Shown here: positions 37,224-46,370 of the stretch, one piece after another
Layout: the number at the start of each line of letters is the position of its first letter
How positions within the stretch are numbered: the first letter of the stretch is position 1
The notes under the pieces: generated by a model
The model's input: only the letters and a program-made list of their open reading frames with translations
Databases searched by the model: none
Told to the model about the DNA's origin: nothing
Assembly: GCF_019837165.1 (NCBI RefSeq)
Contig: NZ_JAGYHC010000001.1
Location: 2,790,001-2,854,000, forward strand
Length of the DNA: 64,000 nt
Source: Virgibacillus sp. NKC19-3
Lineage (GTDB): Bacteria > Bacillota > Bacilli > Bacillales > Amphibacillaceae
Direction: 5' to 3'
Program-made: the position numbers and the translations under genes

Positions 37224-38888
37224 TTATTTCACCGGAGTTACAGCTTCTTGTAATAGTTGATCAAGCTCTTGTTTGTAGCTTTCTTTTTGGTTATCGCTCC
37301 AATTTAATGCTTGTGCCATATAATGGATCACGTTTTCTTTATGTGCTCTTACCCACTCAATTTCAAAGAACAATGCTCCCGTTCGACGGACAAAGAAATC
37401 CACTGGTTTGTAAGCTGATTCGTATTCCATGGCATAAATAAGCTCTGCAAAAACAATACTGTCAATACCCGCTTTTTCTGCTTCTTCCTGTTTATGTTGA
37501 TAGATATCAAAAACAGTATCGCTATTTGCCCCATATGACTGAATAAGTTTCATCGCCGTCGCTTCTGTAAGCCCAATTTCTTTTCCTTCCTTTAGCTTAT
37601 CTTGTTTAAATTGTTCAAATCCGTCCGAACCACCTACTTCTCCTCCGGAAATCGGTAAATGTTTCGTTGCAGAATTGGAGTAAAGAATTTCTTCTTCCTC
37701 TTTGAATTGCTTAACAATCAAATCAACTGTTTCTTTTGCCATTTTCCGATAGCCTGTCAGCTTTCCTCCAGCCATCGAAATAAGTCCAGAATCAGAAATA
37801 AAAATTTCATCCTTTCGGGATATCTCTCCCGGATTATCTTTTCCTTCTTCTGCGATTAATGGACGTAATCCTGCCCAGCTTGATTCCACATGTTCTGCTT
37901 TCATATTGACACTTGGGAACATATAATTGATAGCATCCAACAAGTAATCCCGATCAGCTTCCGTCATTTTTGGATGTGCAATATTTCCTTCATACGTAGT
38001 ATCTGTTGTACCTACATATGCTTTATTACCACGAGGTATTGCAAAAATCATCCGTCCATCAGGTGCATCGAAGTAAATGGCTTGTTGTAATGGAAACACA
38101 TCTTTTGAAAATACGAGGTGGACACCTTTCGTCAATATAAGGGATTTCCCTTGTTTCGACCCATCCACTTCGCGTAATTCGTCAACCCAAGGCCCTGCAG
38201 CATTAATAATTTTCTTCGCAAATATCTGATAGGTTGCACCACTTATATCATCTTTGACAACGACACCAGAAATCATGCCAGAATCCGCATAAATAAAGTC
38301 AATTATTTTCGCATAGTTAAGCGCATTTGCTCCTTTTTCTACTGCTTTTTTGAGTACTTCAATTGTTAAACGTGCATCATCTGTTTTATATTCAACGTAA
38401 AAGCCTGCACCTCTAAGATCTTCTTTTTTAATTAATGGTTCTCTTTTCAGTGCTCTTTCCGGCTTGAACATCTGGCGGCGTTCATCTTTTTTAACACCTG
38501 CTAAGAAATCATATACGCGTAATCCGACATTTGTTGTAAAAGGACCGAATGTACCTCCTTTATGAAATGGAAGCATCATCCATTCCGGTGTGGTTACATG
38601 TGGCCCGTTTTCATATACAATTGCGCGTTCTTTTCCAACATCTGCAACCATTTTAATCTCAAATTGCTGCAAGTAGCGCAATCCGCCATGAACCAACTTT
38701 GTCGAACGGCTGGAGGTCCCCGCGGCAAAGTCCTGCATTTCAAATACCGCCGTATTCATCCCTCTCATGGTGGCATCAAGGGAGATACCTGCACCTGTAA
38801 TGCCTCCACCAATCACTAGTACATCCAGTTTTTCATTTTCCAGTTTTTTAAAAGCCGCATCCCGATTATAGCTTGAAAAATTAGACAT
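37224..38888 (-). CDS. glpD: Aerobic glycerol-3-phosphate dehydrogenase
   Basis: A membrane-associated flavoenzyme of about 554 aa that oxidises glycerol 3-phosphate to dihydroxyacetone phosphate and passes electrons to menaquinone. The N-terminal FAD motif is VLVIGGGITGAGISLDATMRG. GTSSRSTKLVHGGLRYLQQ and the NAAGPWVDELR segment are typical of GlpD. The C-terminal helical domain is present. The start ATG at 38888 follows AGAGGAGTG. The leader between glpP and glpD contains a long terminator hairpin, the classic control point of the antiterminator GlpP. The glycerol facilitator and kinase genes are not in this window. Confidence 0.96.
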   Translation of the reverse strand: MSNFSSYNRDAAFKKLENEKLDVLVIGGGITGAGISLDATMRGMNTAVFEMQDFAAGTSSRSTKLVHGGLRYLQQFEIKMVADVGKERAIVYENGPHVTTPEWMMLPFHKGGTFGPFTTNVGLRVYDFLAGVKKDERRQMFKPERALKREPLIKKEDLRGAGFYVEYKTDDARLTIEVLKKAVEKGANALNYAKIIDFIYADSGMISGVVVKDDISGATYQIFAKKIINAAGPWVDELREVDGSKQGKSLILTKGVHLVFSKDVFPLQQAIYFDAPDGRMIFAIPRGNKAYVGTTDTTYEGNIAHPKMTEADRDYLLDAINYMFPSVNMKAEHVESSWAGLRPLIAEEGKDNPGEISRKDEIFISDSGLISMAGGKLTGYRKMAKETVDLIVKQFKEEEEILYSNSATKHLPISGGEVGGSDGFEQFKQDKLKEGKEIGLTEATAMKLIQSYGANSDTVFDIYQHKQEEAEKAGIDSIVFAELIYAMEYESAYKPVDFFVRRTGALFFEIEWVRAHKENVIHYMAQALNWSDNQKESYKQELDQLLQEAVTPVK

Positions 38889-38969
38889 TATTCCAACACT
38901 CCTCTTCACTATTTTCTATACCTATATCTTCCCTCATTATGCTTAACTCATGTGTTGAAAACGGACAAA

Positions 38970-39021
38970 TAAAAAACCGCAAAATAGACTAATGTTTTTG
39001 ACACTAGCTATCTGCGGTTTC
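38970..39021 (-). promoter_or_regulatory. glpD leader terminator (GlpP antitermination target)
   Basis: On the minus strand GAAACCGCA and TGCGGTTTTTTATTT form the base of a long imperfect hairpin, with further pairing in between (GATAGCTAGTG against CATTAGTCTATTT). It lies about 80 bases before the glpD start codon. In B. subtilis the matching hairpin is melted by GlpP bound to glycerol 3-phosphate. Confidence 0.75.
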
Positions 39022-39096
39022 TCCAATTCTCCGTCCAAACTTATTAACTTATCTTTAGTATAACATAGCATTCCTTCTTACGTATAGCAGATGAGC

Positions 39097-39642
39097 TTAA
39101 TATTTCCATAAATTCATGTTTGATGTAGAAACAGCAATTGCACCAGCATCCAAAGCTGCTGTTATCTGCTCCTCTTTTGTTATCAGTCCACCTGCTATAA
39201 CTGGTATGTTCATCCGCACCAGTACTTCTTCAATAATAGTTGGCATCAAACCGGGTAGTACTTCCACACAGTCAGGCTGAAACCGTTCAATCAACTTAAA
39301 ATTATGATCGAGAGCTTGGCTATCCAGTAAAAATAAACGCTGAATGGCTACTAAGTTATGTTTCTTCGCCAAACTGATTACGTTTCCGCGTGTTGATAGA
39401 ATGCCATCTGGTTTCACTTCCCGGATTAAAAATTCCATTCCATATTCATCTGCTTTCAGCCCCTGAATTAAATCAGCATGAATGAATGCTTTCTTATTCG
39501 CCCGTTTCGCATAATCCACAAGGCTTTTTAACTGGGAAAGGCGTGTTTCCAAAAGCACAATTATCTCATGAGAAGTCTCAAGTGCCTTATCAAAATCTTT
39601 CATTTTTCGTATTGCCGGGAGTATCCCTGATTGAATTTCCAC
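39097..39642 (-). CDS. glpP: Glycerol uptake operon antiterminator GlpP
   Basis: A 181-aa TIM-barrel-like RNA-binding regulator that senses glycerol 3-phosphate and prevents termination in glp leaders. Family segments are the start GILPAIRKMKDFDKAL, the HADLIQGLKADEYGMEFL motif and PGLMPTIIEEV. The C-terminal phosphate-binding loops GGLITKEE and AVSTSNMNLW are also present. It follows yvoF by ten bases and precedes glpD. In B. subtilis glpP is separated from glpD by glpF and glpK, so this direct pairing is a rearranged version. The start ATG follows GGTGAAATGAAG. Confidence 0.94.
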   Translation of the reverse strand: MEIQSGILPAIRKMKDFDKALETSHEIIVLLETRLSQLKSLVDYAKRANKKAFIHADLIQGLKADEYGMEFLIREVKPDGILSTRGNVISLAKKHNLVAIQRLFLLDSQALDHNFKLIERFQPDCVEVLPGLMPTIIEEVLVRMNIPVIAGGLITKEEQITAALDAGAIAVSTSNMNLWKY

Positions 39643-39652
39643 TTCATTTCAC

Positions 39653-40174
39653 CTACTTATCTGAAAGAGTTCGTTCACGCTTTTCCATTTCTTCCTTTGT
39701 ATAAATAACCTTCATTGGATTGCCGCCGACAAAAGTTCCCGGTGCTACATCTTTATGCACCAATGTTGCAGCAGAAACAATCGCCCTATCTCCGATCGTC
39801 ACACCTGGCAATATCGTCGTATTTGCTCCAATTAAAGCCTCGTCCCCAATCCGAACTTCCCCGATTCGATACTCCTCGATCAAGTATTCATGTGCTAAAA
39901 TCGTCGTATTATATCCAATAATACTATTTTTACCAACCGTTATTTTTTCCGGGAACATGATATCTGGCATCGCCATTAGTGCAAAAGCTGTTTGATCACC
40001 AACGTGCATACGCAGAAAAGTACGATATAGCCAATTTTTCACACGTAAAAAAGGCGTATACCTTGCAAGTTGGATAACACTAAAATTTTTAGCGACTTTG
40101 AAGAAAGATACCGTCTTATAAATCTGCCACAGTGAATTTGCATTTTCTACGGGAAATCGCTTTGTCTTTCGCAT
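39653..40174 (-). CDS. Hexapeptide-repeat acetyltransferase (YvoF-like)
   Basis: A 173-aa left-handed beta-helix acyltransferase. Hexapeptide repeats are visible from VGKNSIIGYNTTILAHEY through IGDEALIGANTTILPGVTIGDRAIVSAATLV, ending in APGTFVGGNPMKVI. This places it in the LbH MAT/XAT-like group of O-acetyltransferases. B. subtilis YvoF occupies the same position next to ppaX in the hprK cluster; its acceptor substrate is unknown. Here two family A repeats separate it from ppaX, so it may be transcribed with glpP and glpD instead. Confidence 0.87.
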   Translation of the reverse strand: MRKTKRFPVENANSLWQIYKTVSFFKVAKNFSVIQLARYTPFLRVKNWLYRTFLRMHVGDQTAFALMAMPDIMFPEKITVGKNSIIGYNTTILAHEYLIEEYRIGEVRIGDEALIGANTTILPGVTIGDRAIVSAATLVHKDVAPGTFVGGNPMKVIYTKEEMEKRERTLSDK

Positions 40175-40236
40175 TGGCTACACCTCAGTGATTTAGCTCT
40201 TCTCATACCTATTATTACTTTTAACATTTCGCGATT

Positions 40237-40465
40237 GATAGAAACTGCGACGTAGTGAAAGTAACTTTATGAGAAGGCTCTCGTTCTAATGATAGTTGAG
40301 CGTAGGCATTCGCTACGGAAACACATTCCGCGCACCTTAGGGGGCTGATGAGCCTCCTTGTGCTAACCGCACTTCGGCGTCTCATCTAGGCCTTTGCTCC
40401 CGCAGGAGTCTTCATGTGTTTTCTCCGCTGGTGGTCCCATTCCTATCGTTAAACTGCATTTGTAA
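40237..40465. repeat. Family A repeat, copy A5
   Basis: It starts with GATAGAAACTGCGAC (40237-40251) and ends near CTATCGTTAAACTGC. The core holds TACGGAAACACATTCCGCGC, CTTAGGGGGCTGATGAGCC and GCAGGAGTCTTCATGTG, in the inverse orientation to copies A1 and A6. It and A6 fill the non-coding stretch between yvoF and ppaX. Confidence 0.65.
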
Positions 40466-40525
40466 GCATATCAAACATATCGAGGCCCTCTTACCAGTTC
40501 GGTGTTGAATACGAATGAAATTTAG

Positions 40526-40725
40526 CGACAGAAACTGTGACATTAGCGGAGGAAATACACGGAGCTCCGGCGGGAAGAAAGGCATCGGTGAGACCCAGGA
40601 GTGCGCACGTCAGGAAGGGGCTCACCAGCCGCCCTAAGGTGCGCGAAGTGTATTTCCGTAGCGGTATCCAAGCACTCAACCATCGGTCGCAAAGAGAATT
40701 CTACACTTACGTCGCAGTTTATATC
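40526..40725. repeat. Family A MITE-like repeat, copy A6
   Basis: About 200 bp bounded by CGACAGAAACTGTGAC and GTCGCAGTTTATATC (40711-40725). The inner pair is GCGGAGGAAATACA and TGTATTTCCGTAGCG around GGGGCTCACCAGCCGCCC. It is the best match to A1 and lies 45 bases from A5 in the opposite orientation. Confidence 0.75.
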
Positions 40726-40748
40726 TTCTGTATCAAAAGCAAAATCTT

Positions 40749-41387
40749 TTAAAAAGCAGCCGTGATTTTCAACAAATCATGCATTTCCTCAAGCATGTAG
40801 GTTGGATTGTATTCCAGAAGCCTTCTTTTGCCTTTATGCGTCCAAGCTACCCCGGCTGTCTGTATGCCCGCATTTTTGCCTGATTCAATATCATGATAAT
40901 TATCACCAACCATTAATGTCGAAGCATGCTCTGCGTGTAATTTCTCCATTGCTTTGATAACGGGTTCAGGATGTGGTTTTGAATGCGTCACATCATCCAA
41001 TGTAATCACCGTATCAAAAAAGGGGTCCAGTCCTGTTAACGTTAGCCCCATCGTAACAGCCTTGCTCATCTTTGTCGTAACGATCCCAAGCTTTACGCCA
41101 TTATTCGTTAACTGCTCGATCGTATCAACAACTTGTGGAAAAGCTTTGACATAGTTATCGTGGTTAGCAAGATTATGAACGCGATATGTTTCTATCATTT
41201 GATCCGTCCGCTTTGGGTCTATTTTTCGAAATGTATCGACTAATGGTGGGCCATTGAACTCAATTATTTCTTCTTTCGTAAAGTCTAAATTATATTGCTT
41301 AAATGTATGATTGAAGGAAGCGATAATTAAATCATTTGTGTCAATCAATGTCCCATCAAGATCAAAGAGTATTGTACGAATGCTCAT
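40749..41387 (-). CDS. ppaX: Pyrophosphatase PpaX
   Basis: A HAD-family phosphatase of 212 aa. In B. subtilis it hydrolyses the pyrophosphate released when HPrK dephosphorylates Ser-P HPr by phosphorolysis, which explains its place in the hprK operon. HAD motifs are FDLDGTLIDTND (nucleophile Asp9), LGIVTTKMS (Thr), the Lys in THSKPHPEP and the acidic VGDNYHDIESG. The start overlaps the end of yvoD by 26 bases, and since the first motif begins at residue 8 there is no room for a later start. Confidence 0.93.
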   Translation of the reverse strand: MSIRTILFDLDGTLIDTNDLIIASFNHTFKQYNLDFTKEEIIEFNGPPLVDTFRKIDPKRTDQMIETYRVHNLANHDNYVKAFPQVVDTIEQLTNNGVKLGIVTTKMSKAVTMGLTLTGLDPFFDTVITLDDVTHSKPHPEPVIKAMEKLHAEHASTLMVGDNYHDIESGKNAGIQTAGVAWTHKGKRRLLEYNPTYMLEEMHDLLKITAAF

Positions 41388-42321
41388 GGATTACTTCATC
41401 CCCCTTCTTGGAATCAAGCCGCTTCCATATAAATGCGATCGTCATCGTTAATATTGTAGCTGTAACCAATCGAATAAGAAGCAGCGGCCATACTGGAATA
41501 CCCAACGGTAGAAAAATCAACGTGTCTTCAACGACCGCATGACAAGATACTAAGAATATGAGTGCAAGAGACATATCTCTTTTGGACACTCCATCTTCTT
41601 TCACCGCCTGGATCATTAACCCTGCTCCATAGGCTAAACCAATCGTTAATCCTGCCACAAGGGTCATGGATGTATTTTTTTCCATTCCCAGCAATTTTGT
41701 AAATGGGGCTAATTTAGTGGAGAGTGCAGTCAACCACCCTTTCTCCCGTAAAAATTGCATAATAATCATTAACGGAATAACAATCGCTGCCAGCTGGGCG
41801 ACTGCGACAACTGCTGTTTGTATACCCTGGAAAGTAATTTCACCCCAACCTGCCGGTACCACTTCAGACGACGAAATAAGACCATATTCTGCTAGTTCCG
41901 CACCACCGTTCCACATCAAATTAATGATCAAGGCGGCAATTAACGCCAAACCAATACGTATTCCGGATATGAGCCACCAGCTTACACCTACTTTCGATGC
42001 CACTGCTGATTCAATAAATAAATTATGAGAAAATGAAAGCATTACCGCTAGTATAAATACTTCTTTTATCGTAAACTCAAAGGATACAATCGCGGCAATT
42101 CCTGCATATAAATTCAAGGCATTACCTAACACCAGGGGAACCGCAGCTTCCCCTGATAACCCAAGCAGCCCCATCACAGGCGTTATTTTGTCAATTATCC
42201 ATGGCAGCACAGGTGTATATTGTAAAATAGTTACAATTAGTGTAATCGGGAAAATGATTTTGCCTAATGCCCAGGTTGTTTTTAAGCCTTGTTGCAGGCC
42301 ACGATACATAATTGCAGACAT
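41362..42321 (-). CDS. yvoD: Nucleoside recognition (Gate) domain membrane protein YvoD
   Basis: A polytopic membrane protein of 319 aa with two Gate-type (nucleoside recognition) domains. The segments GLSGEAAVPLVLGNALNLYAG and LAYGAGLMIQAVKEDG are typical, followed by FLVSCHAVVEDTLIFLPLG. Such domains occur in nucleoside transporters and in SpmA/SpmB spore proteins, but the function of YvoD is unknown. It lies between lgt and ppaX as in B. subtilis. It is 107 bases downstream of lgt, so an internal promoter is possible. Confidence 0.87.
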   Translation of the reverse strand: MSAIMYRGLQQGLKTTWALGKIIFPITLIVTILQYTPVLPWIIDKITPVMGLLGLSGEAAVPLVLGNALNLYAGIAAIVSFEFTIKEVFILAVMLSFSHNLFIESAVASKVGVSWWLISGIRIGLALIAALIINLMWNGGAELAEYGLISSSEVVPAGWGEITFQGIQTAVVAVAQLAAIVIPLMIIMQFLREKGWLTALSTKLAPFTKLLGMEKNTSMTLVAGLTIGLAYGAGLMIQAVKEDGVSKRDMSLALIFLVSCHAVVEDTLIFLPLGIPVWPLLLIRLVTATILTMTIAFIWKRLDSKKGDEVIHEHSYNTL

Positions 42322-42428
42322 ATTTTTTTAAAACCTCTTTTCTATGTTAAAAACTTACACTCCAACGAATACATTTCTAACAAGCAAAGAATAGCTTAAG
42401 AAATTTCTTTCACAAAACCAAGCGAATG

Positions 42429-43328
42429 TTATTTATTTTTTTTCTTATTTTGTTTCTTTTTCTTATTCTGATTGACGTTCTTTTTACCAGGAAGCTTAAC
42501 ATCATTATACCGTTTTGTATCACTTGTTCGACGACGATAAATGAAAAGGATAATAGCCCCAACAATTAATACAATCGAAATCACTTGCGCCATACGAAGT
42601 CCACCATCGACAAATACATATAGACTATCCGTTCGCATCCCCTCAATAAAGAAGCGACCAATCGAATACGTAATCAAATACGTTAAGAAAACTTCACCAC
42701 GTAATGGATTGTATCGCCTGAGTACAAGTAGGAAAATGAATACAAGTATGTTCCAACATGATTCATATAAAAATGTCGGATGGTACATGACCCCATCAAT
42801 AGTCATTTGGTTCATAATGAAATCAGGTAGATACTGATGAAAATGCTCATATGTAGATTGGGCAATTTCTCCGCCATGGGCTTCCTGGTTCATAAAGTTC
42901 CCCCAACGTCCAATTGCCTGCCCAAGTATAAGACCAGGTGCAGCGATATCTGCTAATTGCCAGAAAGATTCCTTTTTCACACGTGCATAAACAATAGCTG
43001 TAAGAACGGCACCTATTAATGCACCATGTATCGCAATACCACCTTCCCAGACTGCAAAAACATTCCACCATGGACCGTTGGCATAACGTTCCCATTCAAA
43101 GATAACGTAATAGATACGAGCAAAGATAATGGCAACAGGAGCCGCAAACACTACTAAATCAATCATGATATCTTTTTGCATACCGAGACGATCTGCCTCT
43201 TTGGTTGCTACATACAAGCCAAGGAATAAACCGGCTGCTATAATTACGCCATACCAGTAGATGGGTAATGGACCAAGTTGAATAAATACAGGATCAAGCG
43301 CTGATGCACTGTCTGGCATTACAATCAC
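42429..43328 (-). CDS. lgt: Prolipoprotein diacylglyceryl transferase
   Basis: An integral membrane enzyme (299 aa) that attaches diacylglycerol from phosphatidylglycerol to the lipobox Cys of prolipoproteins. The signature [14 protein letters not shown] is intact, as are the upstream YVIFEWERY and HGALIGA segments (the essential His in the latter) and the GMRTDSLYV region. The C-terminus is an unusually lysine-rich tail ([16 protein letters not shown]). It is two bases downstream of hprK. It should process the several lipoproteins found in this window (YtkA-like, peptide-binding, CccB). Confidence 0.96.
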   Translation of the reverse strand: MIVMPDSASALDPVFIQLGPLPIYWYGVIIAAGLFLGLYVATKEADRLGMQKDIMIDLVVFAAPVAIIFARIYYVIFEWERYANGPWWNVFAVWEGGIAIHGALIGAVLTAIVYARVKKESFWQLADIAAPGLILGQAIGRWGNFMNQEAHGGEIAQSTYEHFHQYLPDFIMNQMTIDGVMYHPTFLYESCWNILVFIFLLVLRRYNPLRGEVFLTYLITYSIGRFFIEGMRTDSLYVFVDGGLRMAQVISIVLIVGAIILFIYRRRTSDTKRYNDVKLPGKKNVNQNKKKKQNKKKNK

Positions 43329-43330
43329 TC

Positions 43331-44269
43331 CTATTCGATATCATCTGTTTCTTGTCTTTCGATCATTGTCGTTAATCGATCCGTGAATTCCTGTGCCGTG
43401 TTTATCCCCATTCGTTTCAGGCGATAATTCATTGCTGCAACTTCAATAATGACGGCAAGATTTCTTCCAGGACGAACCGGAATGGTAACTTTTGGTAAAT
43501 GGACATCCATAATCTTCATGGTTTCTTCTTCGATACCAAGGCGATCATACTGCTTTTTCTGATCCCATATTTCCAGACTTACAATCAGCGAAATCTTTTT
43601 ATAACTTCTGATTGACCCTGCTCCAAATAGCGTCATCACATTTATAATACCTAAGCCACGGATCTCCAATAAATGCTTAATAAGCGGCGGCGAATTGCCG
43701 ATTAATGTATCATAGTCTTCTTGGCTGATTTCCACACTATCATCCGCCACAAGCCTATGTCCCCGTTTTACAATTTCAAGTGCTGCCTCACTTTTTCCAA
43801 CCCCGCTTTGCCCTGTTATGAGTACACCGACACCATTGATATCAACAAGTACACCGTGAATAGCAGTCGTTGGAGCAAAGGCTGTCTCCAGGTAATTGGT
43901 TAATCTGCTTATGACACGCGTTGTCTTTCTCGGTGATTTCAAAATGGGCACGCCTGATTCATTTGCAGCCTCAATCATGACTTGAGGAATATCCATCCCT
44001 CTTGATATAACAATCCCCGGGGTAATATCTGTACAAAGATGTTCAACACGGTGCTTTTTTTGTTCTTCCGTAAGTTCCAGGAAATAGGCCATTTCTGTTT
44101 TACCAATTAACTGCAAACGCTCTTTTGGATAGTATTTGAAGTATCCTGTCATCTCTATACCCGGACGCGATATGTCACTCGTAATAATTTCTCTATGTAT
44201 CCCATCTTTCCCTGCAACCAAGGTCAAATTGAAATTGTCCAGCAATTCTTTTGTCTGAACCTTTGACAT
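43331..44269 (-). CDS. hprK: HPr kinase/phosphorylase
   Basis: A bifunctional enzyme that phosphorylates HPr and Crh on the regulatory serine when fructose-1,6-bisphosphate is high and reverses this when phosphate is high. The N-terminal domain (about 1-130) precedes Walker A GQSGVGKS (residues 153-160). The C-terminal signature [16 protein letters not shown] and the catalytic [11 protein letters not shown] region follow. Start: ATG 44269 matches the family N-terminus MSKVQTK, eight bases after AGGAGG; an adjacent ATG lies at 44272. It heads hprK-lgt-yvoD-ppaX. Confidence 0.95.
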   Translation of the reverse strand: MSKVQTKELLDNFNLTLVAGKDGIHREIITSDISRPGIEMTGYFKYYPKERLQLIGKTEMAYFLELTEEQKKHRVEHLCTDITPGIVISRGMDIPQVMIEAANESGVPILKSPRKTTRVISRLTNYLETAFAPTTAIHGVLVDINGVGVLITGQSGVGKSEAALEIVKRGHRLVADDSVEISQEDYDTLIGNSPPLIKHLLEIRGLGIINVMTLFGAGSIRSYKKISLIVSLEIWDQKKQYDRLGIEEETMKIMDVHLPKVTIPVRPGRNLAVIIEVAAMNYRLKRMGINTAQEFTDRLTTMIERQETDDIE

Positions 44270-44370
44270 CATGTACACCTCCTAAATTCGATGTATATAA
44301 CTGTTTTTTATTGTAGCATATTTTTAAATAAAAAACGCTATTACATGATTGATTGGCAACATGCTTTTCC

Positions 44371-44403
44371 AAAAATAAAAAACGTAGGCAGGTTACCTAC
44401 GCA
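44371..44403 (-). terminator. Terminator of yvlD
   Basis: On the minus strand CGTAGG and CCTACG pair around a seven-base loop and are followed by TTTTTTATTTTT. Confidence 0.75.
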
Positions 44404-44405
44404 TG

Positions 44406-44762
44406 TTATCTTACCGTATCTTTAACTAGACTGTTTAAAAGCAAATTGATAATTGAAATGACAATAGAAGCTATAACCGCTGTACCAAATCCTTCTATCA
44501 CAAAAGAAGCATCCATTAATGCCTGTGTGATCATCAGCGTGATGGCATTGATCACAAATAGAAATAAACCAAGTGTGAAAATAGTTATCGGTAATGTAAA
44601 GAGAACCAAAATCGGCTTTACAATAACATTTAAAATGGACAGAATGAAACTTGCCAATAGCGCTGTACCAAACCCTTCCAATTGAAAAGAATCAAATAGC
44701 TGCGCTACAGCAATAAGTGCCACCGCATTTAAAACAATTGAAATAATCCAGCGTAACAGCAT
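44406..44762 (-). CDS. yvlD: Phage-holin-like membrane protein YvlD
   Basis: A 118-aa protein with four hydrophobic segments, belonging to the Phage_holin_4_2 family (LLASFILSILNVIVKPILVLFTLPITIFTLGLFLFVINA is the core, with conserved N and P). In B. subtilis yvlD is part of the sigma-W envelope-stress group yvlABCD and contributes to resistance against antimicrobial peptides. It is preceded by yvlC, whose stop codon overlaps its start by one base. The yvlA and yvlB genes are absent here. A strong terminator separates it from hprK. Confidence 0.87.
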   Translation of the reverse strand: MLLRWIISIVLNAVALIAVAQLFDSFQLEGFGTALLASFILSILNVIVKPILVLFTLPITIFTLGLFLFVINAITLMITQALMDASFVIEGFGTAVIASIVISIINLLLNSLVKDTVR

Positions 44763-44959
44763 TAATAAATCTCCCTCTCATTCGGTATGATGAAAATAGC
44801 CACTATATAGGCCAGTAAAAGCGGGAAAAATCCTGTCATAAATAATAAAACAACATATAATAACCGAATAATAGTTGCATCTATATTAAAATACTCTGCA
44901 ACACCACCAATAACCCCTGCAACCATTCTGTTTGAATTTGATCGATAAAGTTTTTTCAT
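44762..44959 (-). CDS. yvlC: PspC domain protein YvlC
   Basis: A 65-aa membrane protein of the PspC family. It starts with KKLYRSNSNRMVAGVIGGVAEYFNIDATIIRLLYV, the family signature in which the glycine-rich turn and the arginine before the membrane segment are conserved, and has one or two membrane helices in the C-terminal half. PspC proteins respond to membrane stress; in B. subtilis YvlC belongs to the sigma-W regulon. It is the first gene of the yvlC-yvlD pair, with an AAGGAGGTGAG ribosome-binding site. No sigma-W promoter was identified with confidence. Confidence 0.87.
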   Translation of the reverse strand: MKKLYRSNSNRMVAGVIGGVAEYFNIDATIIRLLYVVLLFMTGFFPLLLAYIVAIFIIPNEREIY

Positions 44960-45061
44960 AGGAACTCACCTCCTTCCCTTTTGTCTTTTCCCTTAAATTG
45001 TCGTCTTATAACTTTCCTAACCAGTATATGTTAGGTTGCGTAGGAATGGTTCTTTTTAACC

Positions 45062-45225
45062 GGAGATAGAGGGGTGAATTTGGGATTCACTTGGCGAGCT
45101 TACTGAAGTGAAGTCTGTCTCCCAATTGGGGAATTCGCTCTTCCAACTTGATACCGGTCTCTACCGGTTTGACGTTGTTGGCTCCTATTTCAGTGGTGCT
45201 CGCTTTCCCTACTCCCTCTCGCATT
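45062..45225. other. Multi-hairpin structured intergenic element (candidate ncRNA or repeat)
   Basis: A non-coding segment with nested and adjacent stems. Outer stem: AGAGGG (45068-45073) with CCCTCT (45214-45219). Hairpin: GTGAAT-TTGGG-ATTCAC (45074-45090). Long-range stems: GCGAGC (45094-45099) with GCTCGC (45198-45203), and ACTGAA (45102-45107) with TTCAGT (45189-45194). Palindrome: CCCAATTGGG (45121-45130). Two-step stem: CCAAC/GTTGG enclosing ACCGGT-CTCT-ACCGGT (45143-45181). It directly follows the bshB2 stop codon on the minus strand. Confidence 0.6.
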
Positions 45226-45229
45226 CCAA

Positions 45230-45901
45230 TCAATCTCTAAATTCCCAAATAAAGAATTCCTCCGTACTAAATCTTCTTTTAATATCTTCATCAATATTTT
45301 GCTCTTCTGGTTCAAATTGACGCAGGATTCCACTAGCCTGAGAACTATGGGCTCTTATCGCACCCATTTTTGTATCAAAATAATCGGAAATATCATTCGT
45401 AATTTCAGGCTTCCCTATGTCCGCTTCATAATTATTTGAAATTGCTTGAGCCCAAACAACCGGGCGTTTCCGGACGTCCATTAACCGTACAGCCTCAACT
45501 GCTGCTGATCCTAATGCATTATGATCAGGATGTACAGCATAATCTGGATAATGTGTAATGACAAGACTTGGCTCGATTTCTTCCAGCATACCTTTTAGAT
45601 GTGAGGCAACTTCAGCACGATCTTCATATTCTATTGTTTTATCCCGATAGCCAAGCATTTTCAAATCTACATCAAGCACATTACACGCGTTTACCAGTTC
45701 TTCCCTGCGAATCTCAGGCAATGTTTCCCGATTGGCAAATGGCGGCATCCCCATATTTCTCCCCATTTCCCCTAATGTTCCGCATAAATAGGTCACTGGA
45801 ACGCCTTGCTTACGAAATTGCGTAATGGTTCCTGCCGCACCAAAAGACTCATCATCCGGATGCGGATAAATAACGACAACATGTTTTTCCACTTCTATCA
45901 C
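45230..45901 (-). CDS. bshB2: Bacillithiol biosynthesis deacetylase BshB2
   Basis: A zinc-dependent LmbE-family deacetylase of 223 aa. It removes the acetyl group from GlcNAc-malate in the synthesis of bacillithiol, the main low-molecular-weight thiol of Bacilli. Metal and catalytic motifs are YPHPDDESFGAAG (His14, Asp16, Asp17) and the downstream VHPDHNALG. The SFGAAGTITQFRKQG start and GTLGEMGRNMG are of the BshB2 (YojG) subtype. It is preceded by yojF, the same pair as in B. subtilis. The presence of bacillithiol synthesis supports the assignment to Bacillaceae. Confidence 0.93.
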   Translation of the reverse strand: MIEVEKHVVVIYPHPDDESFGAAGTITQFRKQGVPVTYLCGTLGEMGRNMGMPPFANRETLPEIRREELVNACNVLDVDLKMLGYRDKTIEYEDRAEVASHLKGMLEEIEPSLVITHYPDYAVHPDHNALGSAAVEAVRLMDVRKRPVVWAQAISNNYEADIGKPEITNDISDYFDTKMGAIRAHSSQASGILRQFEPEEQNIDEDIKRRFSTEEFFIWEFRD

Positions 45902-45910
45902 CGTCCTGTT

Positions 45911-46264
45911 CTAATAATTAAAAGGAGTTTCACTTAGTTCCAACGCTACCATTAAGCGGCCTTCACGATCATGGCCTGCAAGTAGAAGCTTGTTATCTTC
46001 GGTCATTTCCCAATCTGTTAAGCCTTCTGCATAAATCCAGCCCATTTCCAGTTTTAGTCCCACGCGATGGATATTTCCGTCTTTAACTATTTTTGCTTGG
46101 TTAAAAGACACTTGTGCATTTCGTATGTATGCACCAACATTATATGCCTTTTTATTCAGATGACTTGCATAAGCCCCATTCGTTGTTTCCAAATGAACAT
46201 ATACCTGCTTATCTATAAAGTAGTCTAAGTTTTCCTGTACATGATTCATGTCAATTGGTTTCAT
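45911..46264 (-). CDS. yojF: YojF family protein (DUF1806)
   Basis: A 117-aa cytosolic protein that pairs with BshB2 in Bacillaceae. The sequence has the family segments VQENLDYFIDKQVYVHLETTNGAYA and AYIRNAQVSFNQAKI, with the acidic GWIYAEGLTDWEM near the C-terminus. Its biochemical role is unknown; the conserved pairing suggests a function linked to bacillithiol. The start is the ATG at 46264 after GGGAGGAAC; a longer frame from 46324 has no such site. It lies nine bases before bshB2. Confidence 0.85.
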   Translation of the reverse strand: MKPIDMNHVQENLDYFIDKQVYVHLETTNGAYASHLNKKAYNVGAYIRNAQVSFNQAKIVKDGNIHRVGLKLEMGWIYAEGLTDWEMTEDNKLLLAGHDREGRLMVALELSETPFNY

Positions 46265-46370
46265 TAATAGTTCCTCCCAACACACTTCTTTATTTACCTT
46301 ACCGAATAGAAAGGAGCACGTCAAAAATTACGTTTCTAGGTTGCATTCCTGAATTCGGAAGAAAAACATC

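Noticed and set aside
38950-38970. Possible catabolite-responsive element (TTGAAAACGGACAA) in the glpD leader
   Set aside because: The right half lacks the conserved C and the site lies downstream of the hairpin, so the match to the cre consensus is too weak.
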